DNA of 14,743 nt. Source: Chloroflexota bacterium (GTDB lineage Bacteria > Chloroflexota > Dehalococcoidia > Lucifugimonadales > JADFKI01). The stretch is from contig JADFKI010000058.1 of the NCBI GenBank assembly GCA_022565015.1, forward strand, positions 1 to 14,743, given 5' to 3'. This document shows, one piece after another, positions 7,659 through 13,579 of this stretch (its first letter is position 1; the number at the start of each line of letters is the position of its first letter). The notes beneath the pieces are model-generated. The model saw nothing but the letters and a program-made list of their open reading frames with translations, ran no database searches and was not told where the DNA came from. The position numbers and the translations under genes were made by a program.

Positions 7659-7735
7659 CCTCACGTATTCCGACAAAAGTCCACCTTTCAGAGGGCTGTA
7701 AATACTGGAATGTCCGAAACATCAGAACATACGTG

Positions 7736-7765
7736 TTGACAAGAACGCCCGTTCTGTTTTATCAT
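7736..7765 (+). promoter_or_regulatory. Sigma-70-type promoter of the small gene and ftsZ
   Basis: A perfect -35 TTGACA (7736-7741), an 18-base spacer and TATCAT (7760-7765, five of six) make this the best promoter match in the window. The predicted start is near 7772, giving a leader of about 29 bases before the ATG at 7801. A LexA-like inverted repeat fills the spacer. No comparable promoter was seen in the 118-bp gap before ftsZ (only an isolated CATAAT at 8139-8144), so ftsZ may depend on this one. Confidence 0.6.
7742..7755. promoter_or_regulatory. LexA/SOS-box-like operator
   Basis: AGAACG-CC-CGTTCT is a perfect inverted repeat and contains GAAC-N4-GTTC, the core of the Gram-positive LexA (SOS) box. 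It lies exactly between the -35 and -10 of the promoter at 7736-7765, where a repressor would block RNA polymerase. A half-conserved second site, GAAC-N4-GTGT (7725-7736), lies 17-18 bp upstream and touches the -35. The symmetry is seen; the identity of the regulator is inferred, and no lexA gene is in the window. Confidence 0.5.
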
Positions 7766-7800
7766 CTTCTTAGATAAGTCAGAAAACCCCGGTGATTGTT

Positions 7801-8067
7801 ATGAGCCTCGCAGTCATGAGTACCAGCCCCAAGCAGATGGAGATGCCAGGCATGCCCGAAACCAGGCGTGCGATGCCCGCAGTGCGTTGCTGCAGCCTCG
7901 TTCCGGGCCAGCAGGTGTTGTACCTTGGCAGGATCCAGGGCGGGCCCAGGTACGGGAGCTCCGGCGTCGTCAGGCGTGTGCTTAGCCATAAGGCAGTAGT
8001 GGAAATCCAGGGCTCGGGCACATGGAACATCCCCTACTTCTTCCTGACGACGGCCCAGGCGGCGTAG
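7801..8067 (+). CDS. Small hypothetical protein with an SH3/KOW-like segment
   Basis: I do not recognise a named family. The 88 residues have a Met-rich, probably disordered N-terminus (about 1-28, including a Cys-Cys pair), then a compact beta-rich segment: GQQVLYLGRI, RYGSSGVVRRVL, KAVVEIQ and TWNIPYFFL. The Gly-x-Val pattern resembles small SH3-like or KOW barrels, which bind RNA or proteins. No signal peptide or membrane helix is seen. The start is the ATG after GGTG (7791-7794, six-base gap); GTG at 7792 and ATG at 7816 are alternatives. It sits right after a strong promoter with a LexA-like operator and 118 bp before ftsZ on the same strand, so co-transcription with ftsZ is likely. The role is unknown. 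Confidence 0.68.
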   Translation: MSLAVMSTSPKQMEMPGMPETRRAMPAVRCCSLVPGQQVLYLGRIQGGPRYGSSGVVRRVLSHKAVVEIQGSGTWNIPYFFLTTAQAA

Positions 8068-8185
8068 CATTGCTCGGAGGCCTTCGCATGCAGTCCGGCG
8101 ACGTATCCCTTCGATCGAGACGCTTGCACGACGGTTCCCATAATACGCATGGCGGCTAAAAGAACTCTCAAGGAGGCAGTGCCAG

Positions 8186-9328
8186 GTGATAGAGAATCTT
8201 TTTTCGCGGATCGACAGGTGGGTCACGCCTAAGGGTGAGCCTATAGCCAACGGACGCTCATCTCACATCAAAATCAAGGTCGTCGGCGTCGGCGGCGCCG
8301 GAGGCAACGCGGTCGTGCGAATGCTCGATAAGGGGCTGGGTGGCGTCGGAGCGCTGTCGCTCAACACCGATGTCCAGGCCTTGTCTCGCCGGGTAGGTAT
8401 TCGTTCTTTTGCCATAGGTCCTGAGACCACGAATGGCATGGGCTCCGGGGGCCGGCCCGAGGTCGGCAGAAAGGCCATCAAGGAGAGTCAGCGTCAGGTC
8501 GCAGAGCTGCTTGCCGGAACCGATCTCGTATTCGTGACGTGCGGCATGGGCGGCGGCACGGGCACGGGCGCCGCTCCCGTCGTTGCCGACATAGCCAGAA
8601 GGCAGGGGGCCCTCACGGTTGGCGTGGTCACCCTGCCATTCTCATTCGAGGGGCCAAGGCGCAGAAAGGTCGCGGAGCAGGGCATAGTCAGCCTGCGCCA
8701 GAAGGTCGATACGTTGATCGCAGTCGAGAACGATCGCCTGCTGCCGTCATTGGATGGCGAGGTGTCGCTTTCGAAGGCGCTGGAGGCGGCGGACGAGGTC
8801 CTTCACCAGGGCGTTCGCGGCATCTCGGAGCTCATTACCCTGTCGGGTATGATCAACGTAGACTTCGCCGACGTCAGGTCGATCATGACCAACGGAGGCC
8901 CCTCGTTTCTTGCCACGGGCGAGGGCAAGGGGAAGTGGGCCGCTATGGACGCCGCGAGACAGGCCCTCGCGAACCCGCTGTTCGACGCTCCCATCGAGGG
9001 AGCGGCGGGTATTCTGTTCAACGTAACGGGTGGCAAAGACCTCACCCTTGGGCAGGTGCATGAGGTCGCCGAGGTCATAGGCAAGGCCGCGGGGTCCGAT
9101 GCCAACGTCATATTCGGTGTCCGCCAGGACACGAAGATGAAGAAGCGGGTGAGGATTACGCTGGTCGCGACCGGAATCCCCAGCGCCTATGGTGACCCCG
9201 AGCCCTCAACCGAGGGCGGGTCCGAGGTACAGGGCATGTCTGAGGATGAGTTGGCGGAGTTGCTTGCTCGACCTGCCGTCAACGGCAATGGCGCTGCCGG
9301 GGTTGGTCCCACACAGCGGCTTCTATAA
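8186..9328 (+). CDS. ftsZ: FtsZ, divergent cell-division GTPase
   Basis: A tubulin-like GTPase that polymerises into the division ring. In the 380 residues: IKVVGVGGAGGNAVVRM (29-45), NTDVQAL (60-66), GMGSGGRPEVGRKA, the tubulin signature GGGTGTG (122-128), FEGPRR, and a T7 loop NVDFAD with Asn224, Asp226 and Asp229, so GTP binding and hydrolysis should be intact. Differences from typical FtsZ include GGAGGNAVVRM for GGAGCNAVNRM and VENDRLL for IPNDRLL. The C-terminus ends in a Gly/Ala tail and PTQRLL, with no recognisable D-I-P-x-F-L-R peptide for FtsA/SepF/ZipA binding. The start is GTG, preceded by a strong AAGGAGG (8170-8176) nine bases away. No ftsA, ftsQ or mur genes flank it, which suggests a second FtsZ copy. 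It converges on the hydrolase gene. Confidence 0.92.
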   Translation: MIENLFSRIDRWVTPKGEPIANGRSSHIKIKVVGVGGAGGNAVVRMLDKGLGGVGALSLNTDVQALSRRVGIRSFAIGPETTNGMGSGGRPEVGRKAIKESQRQVAELLAGTDLVFVTCGMGGGTGTGAAPVVADIARRQGALTVGVVTLPFSFEGPRRRKVAEQGIVSLRQKVDTLIAVENDRLLPSLDGEVSLSKALEAADEVLHQGVRGISELITLSGMINVDFADVRSIMTNGGPSFLATGEGKGKWAAMDAARQALANPLFDAPIEGAAGILFNVTGGKDLTLGQVHEVAEVIGKAAGSDANVIFGVRQDTKMKKRVRITLVATGIPSAYGDPEPSTEGGSEVQGMSEDELAELLARPAVNGNGAAGVGPTQRLL

Positions 9329-9386
9329 TCGAACGCCGTGGCGTATCGACCGACGCGTGGTTGATATAGCCAAACGCCTGGGATAA

Positions 9387-10262
9387 TCAACCGAAAAACC
9401 TGTTTTCTATGTGCTCGGCGATCGCCTGTGCGACTAGCTCTGGCCGCTGTATCGGCACATCGTGCACGCTGTCTTCGAACCAGACTGTCTTGCTTTTCGG
9501 TATCAGGCCCTCCGCTGTCTTGATGCTCTCGGCCCGTCGTGACTGACGGTCGTCCTGAGAGTCGACGTCGTCTTGTCTGGCGGGCATCAGTAGCACCGGA
9601 CACGACACCGCCGGGTATAGCCTGGATGGGACATGGTCCCACAAGGCCTCGATTATCTTCAGGTGGTTCTCCCTACTCAGCCGCGCAGAGATGGCCCCGT
9701 TGCCGTCTATGTTGAAGTTGGACAGGAGGATCTCCTCATGGGCGGGGGTTAGCATCGAGGGTTGTCGCCACGTCCGGGCCCTCTCCAGCAGCTTGTCTAC
9801 GGTCATGCCGGTCCAGTCGGGAGGCGCCATGTCCTCCATCGCTCGCTCCAGCGTGTTGTCCGGCCTGGTTGATATCTCTATGCTGCCGCCGTCAACGAAG
9901 CCAAGGCCCCTGCAGATGTCAGGGCGTTCGACCGCAAATTCCAGCGCGACGTCGCCTCCCCATGAATGGCCGATCACGACGGGACTTTCCATGGCGAGGT
10001 GCTGGATGAAGGCGTGAAGGTCGGCGCTGACGGAGGCAAAGTCGTAGCCGCCGTCGGGCTTCGCGCTTTCACCATGGCCCCTCTGATCCAAGGCGACCAC
10101 AGCGTAGTCGGCCGCGAGTATGGGCGCGACCATGTCCCAGATGCGGCTCGTCGAGGCGAGGCCGTGTAGAAGAACGATCGGCTGACCGGAGCCGCCCCAG
10201 TCACGATAGTGAAAGCTCAGCCCGCCTAGCTCCGTCCAGGCGTCCTTAGGGGCGACGGCCAT
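9387..10262 (-). CDS. Alpha/beta-fold hydrolase
   Basis: A cytoplasmic serine hydrolase of 291 residues with an unassigned substrate. The oxyanion segment LLHG (31-34) is followed by LDQRGHGES (58-66), the nucleophile elbow GHSWGG with Ser100, a helical cap around 130-210, then the strand LLMPARQDD, where Asp231 or Asp232 is the likely acid, and His267 in SVHDVP as the base. A strong GGGAGG lies five bases before the ATG. It is downstream of the PAC2 gene on the same strand, 109 bp apart. Esterase, haloalkane dehalogenase-like or C-C hydrolase activities are all possible; Ser rather than Asp as nucleophile argues against dehalogenase. Confidence 0.9.
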   Translation of the reverse strand: MAVAPKDAWTELGGLSFHYRDWGGSGQPIVLLHGLASTSRIWDMVAPILAADYAVVALDQRGHGESAKPDGGYDFASVSADLHAFIQHLAMESPVVIGHSWGGDVALEFAVERPDICRGLGFVDGGSIEISTRPDNTLERAMEDMAPPDWTGMTVDKLLERARTWRQPSMLTPAHEEILLSNFNIDGNGAISARLSRENHLKIIEALWDHVPSRLYPAVSCPVLLMPARQDDVDSQDDRQSRRAESIKTAEGLIPKSKTVWFEDSVHDVPIQRPELVAQAIAEHIENRFFG

Positions 10263-10309
10263 AGAATCCTCCCATGAAACTTTTCTGGTGAGTCAGTCGA
10301 GATGTGGTT

Positions 10310-10343
10310 TTTTTTACGCACGGCGACCGTCGTGGGGAAAAAA
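10310..10343. repeat. Long imperfect hairpin flanked by T and A tracts
   Basis: CACGGC (10319-10324) and GTCGTG (10329-10334) pair with one G-T wobble around GACC. Outside a 3x3 mismatch, T6 (10310-10315) can pair with A6 (10338-10343). It lies in the 109-bp gap between the PAC2 gene and the hydrolase. On either strand the T tract comes before the stem and the A tract after it, so it is not a standard rho-independent terminator. It could be a processing or stability element. Confidence 0.35.
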
Positions 10344-10371
10344 CGGGAACGAAGGAAAGATTATGCCGCGG

Positions 10372-11262
10372 CTACGACTCTTCCGTGTTTTCCGTATTCT
10401 GTCGCTGGCTTCTGAGAAAGTCCTCCAGCTCGCGGACCATCGTGTCGGGGCTGGGAATCTCGTCAGAAGTGGCGTTGGCCGCATCGTAACGCTGCTCCAG
10501 ACGGCTGACATAGGAGGTAACGTCCGGCTGCTTGGAGATGATCTTGTCCACCTCGGTCTGGTATGCGTCGGCCGCCAGGCGCAACTCATCCAGGTCGACG
10601 TCGACATCAATGAGACTTCGGAGCCTGGTAAGCAGGGCGTGGCTCACCTTGGGGTCCGGCGATGTCTGTACGTAGTGCGGGCAGTGCCCCCATATGCTGG
10701 CGTGGGGAATATTCAGCTTCGTGCAGGCATCCATGAACGCGGTGTGAATCCCAGTCGGTCCCTGGTAGCCTGAGTTCCGAATGCCCAACCACTCGGCCTT
10801 CTGGGTCAGCTCGTCGGAGCTCGCCCTGCCCGTGATTCTGGGGTCCCTGGTATGAGGGACGGCGTCGAGCAGCGCGCCAAGGGATATGATCAGCTTTACG
10901 CCGTGATCATGCGCTGTTGTCGTCAGGATGTTTGAGTACGCTCGCCATTTCAGGTTCGGCTCAGTACCGACAAAGAGGATAACTCGACGAGATTCTTCTT
11001 CCGATTCGAAGTAGTAGAGGTCGTTGCGCGGCCACCTCATGGTTCGCTCGCCCTTGCGATTGACGCGGGTCTGGGGCCGCACGGTCGTGAAGTCGTAAAA
11101 GTCCTCGGGGTCTATCTCGGCAAACTTCTTCGCAGGCAGCTTGCGCACCAGGTAGCGGATCGCCCTGGTCGCGGCCTCCGCAGCATCCGGCCAGCCCGCG
11201 AACGCCACAATCATGGTCGGGAATGTGTTTTCCAGCTTCTCGTGCTCTATCAGGCCGTCCAT
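10372..11262 (-). CDS. PAC2-family protein (proteasome-assembly-chaperone-like fold)
   Basis: The 296 residues match the PAC2 / DUF75 family found in archaea, actinobacteria and Chloroflexota. Visible features are the N-terminal FAGWPDAAEAAT (21-32, the family's GWxDAGxAAT block), ILFVGTEPNLKW (95-106), SLGALLDAVPHTRDPRITG (127-145), and SGYQGPTGI (164-172), then ASIWGHCPHYV (188-198). The last 80 residues are charged and helical, possibly coiled-coil. The ATG follows AGAGGG seven bases away. The biochemical role of bacterial members is not settled; links to proteasome assembly or to amide-bond ligases have been suggested. No proteasome genes are in the window. It is probably co-transcribed with the hydrolase downstream. 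Confidence 0.88.
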   Translation of the reverse strand: MDGLIEHEKLENTFPTMIVAFAGWPDAAEAATRAIRYLVRKLPAKKFAEIDPEDFYDFTTVRPQTRVNRKGERTMRWPRNDLYYFESEEESRRVILFVGTEPNLKWRAYSNILTTTAHDHGVKLIISLGALLDAVPHTRDPRITGRASSDELTQKAEWLGIRNSGYQGPTGIHTAFMDACTKLNIPHASIWGHCPHYVQTSPDPKVSHALLTRLRSLIDVDVDLDELRLAADAYQTEVDKIISKQPDVTSYVSRLEQRYDAANATSDEIPSPDTMVRELEDFLRSQRQNTENTEES

Positions 11263-11290
11263 ATGGGACCCTCTCGAAGAATTACATGTA

Positions 11291-11319
11291 AGTTTATCAT
11301 CTGAGGGGGTCTATGCCAA
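11291..11319 (-). promoter_or_regulatory. Possible promoter of the PAC2-hydrolase unit
   Basis: On the minus strand TTGGCA (11314-11319, five of six to TTGACA) is followed after exactly 17 bases by TAAACT (11291-11296, four of six). The predicted start is about 20-25 bases before the ATG at 11262. It shares the 160-bp divergent gap 11263-11422 with the LLM promoter. Confidence 0.4.
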
Positions 11320-11375
11320 GGCTGCATGGACCGGACAGAATCCTGCGAGTCCGACCACCAAGGCACACAGGGCCA

Positions 11376-11384
11376 TGATATACT
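11376..11384 (+). promoter_or_regulatory. Extended -10 promoter of the LLM-enolase unit
   Basis: TGATATACT is an extended -10 (TG-N-TATACT, five of six to TATAAT), about 38 bases before the ATG at 11423. No good -35 is found 16-18 bases upstream, so the call rests on the extended -10 alone. Confidence 0.4.
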
Positions 11385-11422
11385 GCCCGCGAACACATCA
11401 CTTTCCTCAGGGGGTGACGACG

Positions 11423-12367
11423 ATGACGGAAAAGCTCGTAGGCATTTCGGTAGCGGCGCCCAGTGCGTCTGAGACGTTGGCGAACATCCGCGAGGCCGAG
11501 TCGCTTGGCGTCAAGGCTGCCTGGATGACGTCCGGAGGAGACGCCGGCGACTCGTTGAGCATTTTGGCCGCCGCAGCCGCACAGACGGACAGCATTATGT
11601 TGGGGACCTCGATAATGCAGACATGGTCGCGCCACCCCGTCACGACGGCCAGGCAGGCCGCGACCATCGCCAACCTTGCCCCGGGGCGCTTTCGACTGGG
11701 CGTCGGCCCGGGGCACAGGCAGGGGATGCAGCAGACCTTTGGGACGGACTTTGAAGCCCCGTTGACTCACCTGAGGGAGTACCTTCAGGTGTTGAAGGCG
11801 TTATTACACGGCGGGAGCGTCGAGTTCAAGGGGAGCCGGATCACGGCCGCCGCTACGATGCCCGAGCCCGTGGACGTTCCTGTTTTCGCATCCGCACTCA
11901 GGTCCAGGTCCTACGAGATCTGCGGCGAGGTCGCCGACGGCGCAATCAGCTGGGTCTGCCCCCACTTCTACGTAAGGGACGTGGCTCTGCCGGCCCTGCG
12001 GAAGGGTGCGGAGGCCGCCGGCAGACAAACACCCTCACTGATAGTCCACGCGCCCGTCTGTGTGGATGAGGACCTCGAGGCCGCCCGGGACGGTGTGCGC
12101 CAACAGCTTGGATACTTCCCCAGGACTCCCTTCTATGCCAGAATGTTCGCCTCTGCGGGGTTCCCTTCGTCGGAGACGGATGGCTGGACGAACGAGATAC
12201 TTGACGCCGTGCTGATATCCGGAGACGAGGCGGCGGTGGCGGACAGGCTCAATGCCATCTTCCACTGGGGCGCCACGGAGGTGCTTGCCAGCGTCGTCAT
12301 GGCAAACGGGTCGAGGGATTCCTACCTTCGCACTCTGAAGTTCCTGGGTGAATATTCACCCTCTTGA
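11423..12367 (+). CDS. LLM-class flavin/F420-dependent oxidoreductase (bacterial luciferase-like)
   Basis: A cytoplasmic TIM-barrel oxidoreductase using reduced FMN or F420. The 314 residues show the family pattern: MLGTSIMQTWSRHP (59-72), ATIANLAPGRFRLGVGPGH (80-98), TFGTDFEAPLTHLREYLQVL, VPVFASAL, and GEVADGAISWVCP. The GVGPGH block and overall layout resemble the F420-dependent subfamily annotated as TIGR03564; FMN monooxygenase activity is an alternative. The start is the ATG after AGGGGGTG; a longer frame opens at 11213 but runs over the PAC2 gene on the other strand and adds non-family sequence. The stop overlaps the TTG start of the enolase-superfamily gene, so the two are translationally coupled. 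Confidence 0.9.
   Translation: MTEKLVGISVAAPSASETLANIREAESLGVKAAWMTSGGDAGDSLSILAAAAAQTDSIMLGTSIMQTWSRHPVTTARQAATIANLAPGRFRLGVGPGHRQGMQQTFGTDFEAPLTHLREYLQVLKALLHGGSVEFKGSRITAAATMPEPVDVPVFASALRSRSYEICGEVADGAISWVCPHFYVRDVALPALRKGAEAAGRQTPSLIVHAPVCVDEDLEAARDGVRQQLGYFPRTPFYARMFASAGFPSSETDGWTNEILDAVLISGDEAAVADRLNAIFHWGATEVLASVVMANGSRDSYLRTLKFLGEYSPS
12346..12361. repeat. 16-bp perfect palindrome at the LLM-enolase junction
   Basis: GGGTGAATATTCACCC is perfectly self-complementary with no spacer. It covers the final codons of the LLM gene and ends three bases before the TTG start of the next gene. It has the geometry of a homodimeric repressor site. It could also mask the only nearby GGGTGA ribosome-binding match (12346-12351). 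It lies in coding sequence, so coincidence is possible. Confidence 0.6.
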
Positions 12368-13536
12368 GCCGAAGGCCCCTGGGGATTGGAGACTTAATCG
12401 AAACTATCAGAATTGAAAGCGTATCGTTCGCGGCCGTGGAGGTGACGGCGCGAACGACATGGACGTTCGCCGAATTCCGCGACGCCGACGGACTCGAAAC
12501 GTTGGTCGAGATCACCAGCGGACACAATACGAAAGCCGTCGTCGCGATGCTGATAGAGGCGGTGACGACGTTATCGGCCCGCGAGCTTTCCAGTGAAGCC
12601 GATGTGTCGCCGTCTCTTGGCCTGGCCGAAGTCGATGTAGCCGGAAAGCGGCCTCTGGAAACGGCCGTCTCCGCGTTGAGAACGGCAACGGCACAGATAC
12701 AGGCCACAAGGTCGGGCCAGTCGTTGACGAGGTTTCTCGGCGGCGAAGATGTCGAAAGCATACCGCTCTACGCCAATATCAACCGACACCTTCTTACCAG
12801 GGAGCGGTCACCCAGGGCCTTCGCGGATGCGGCGGAGCTCGCCGTGCAACGAGGGTTCGACATCGTAAAATGCGCCCCTTTCGACGAGGCATCACCGCCC
12901 TCGTCGGTGGAGGACATCGTCGAGATGGCGGGCCCAGGCATGGAGAGAGTGGCCGCGATTCGAGAGGCGGTCGGACCGGACGTCAGGTTGCTCGTGGACT
13001 GCCACAGCCGTTTCGAGGTGCATACGGCGCCCGTCGTCGCTGCCGAGCTTGCGAAATTCGACATCGGTTGGTTCGAAGAGCCGGTCTCGCCGATTGAAGA
13101 CCCGTCTGGCCTGTCCAGCGTGGCCGCGAAGGTCGCCATGTCCGTGGCCGGTGGAGAGAGCGGCTACGGTAAAAAGTTCTTCGACGATCTGATAAAGCGG
13201 AATGCGGTTTCGATCATCATGCCCGACGTCAAGTATTGCGGAGGAGTCGTCGAGGCATGCAAAGCGGGAAGGTCCGCCACAAACTCAGGCTCCGGTGTTT
13301 CGCTTCATTGCCCGTCCGGCCCTATATCTCTTCTGGCGTCGGCGCACGTCACTGCGGCGGTCGAGGCCGCCATGCCGCTCGAACATGCCGTGTATGAGGC
13401 AGACTGGCGGGCCGACCTGATAGAACCTCGTGAGCGAATCGAGGAAGGACGCCTCTGGTTTGCCGGAGGGCCTGGTCTCGGTGCGGTCCTTAACGACGAC
13501 GTGGTCAACCGCCACGGGCGAAGGTTTGGACATTAG
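12364..13536 (+). CDS. Enolase-superfamily enzyme (mandelate racemase/muconate cycloisomerase type)
   Basis: These enzymes abstract a proton alpha to a carboxylate, with Mg stabilising the enolate. The 390 residues have the capping domain (about 13-135) and the barrel. Likely catalytic residues: Lys169 in IVKCAPFDE, metal ligands Asp212 (DCHSRF), Glu238 (FEEP) and Glu265 (GGES), then Asp288 in MPDVKYCGG and His315 in SLHCPSGP. Only the first Lys of the K-x-K motif is present (KCA), which argues against typical muconate cycloisomerase or dipeptide epimerase chemistry. A His near the end of the seventh strand fits the mandelate racemase/sugar dehydratase groups. The start is TTG, overlapping the LLM stop as TTGA; an internal start is possible. 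The substrate is unknown. Confidence 0.9.
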   Translation: MSRRPLGIGDLIETIRIESVSFAAVEVTARTTWTFAEFRDADGLETLVEITSGHNTKAVVAMLIEAVTTLSARELSSEADVSPSLGLAEVDVAGKRPLETAVSALRTATAQIQATRSGQSLTRFLGGEDVESIPLYANINRHLLTRERSPRAFADAAELAVQRGFDIVKCAPFDEASPPSSVEDIVEMAGPGMERVAAIREAVGPDVRLLVDCHSRFEVHTAPVVAAELAKFDIGWFEEPVSPIEDPSGLSSVAAKVAMSVAGGESGYGKKFFDDLIKRNAVSIIMPDVKYCGGVVEACKAGRSATNSGSGVSLHCPSGPISLLASAHVTAAVEAAMPLEHAVYEADWRADLIEPRERIEEGRLWFAGGPGLGAVLNDDVVNRHGRRFGH

Positions 13537-13579
13537 ATGAGAGTCGCGGTCGTCTACCGTTTCAGGCGGCATAGATAGA

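Noticed and set aside
8149..8232. A 27-codon frame overlapping the ftsZ start (possible leader peptide)
   Set aside because: No ribosome-binding site precedes its ATG and it uses the bases of the ftsZ Shine-Dalgarno as codons; most likely chance.
9359..9392. GGTTGAT/ATCAACC inverted repeat between ftsZ and the hydrolase gene as a terminator
   Set aside because: The loop is 20 bases and no T-run follows on either strand; the right arm also includes the hydrolase stop codon.
10310..10343. Rho-independent terminator
   Set aside because: The stem is good, but the T tract is on the 5' side of the stem in both orientations.
13534..13576. Short frame beginning MRVAVVY that overlaps the enolase stop (TAGATG)
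   Set aside because: It resembles the first strand of a Rossmann protein, but stops after 13 codons with no continuation in other frames because the M20 gene begins there; probably chance or an unprovable remnant.
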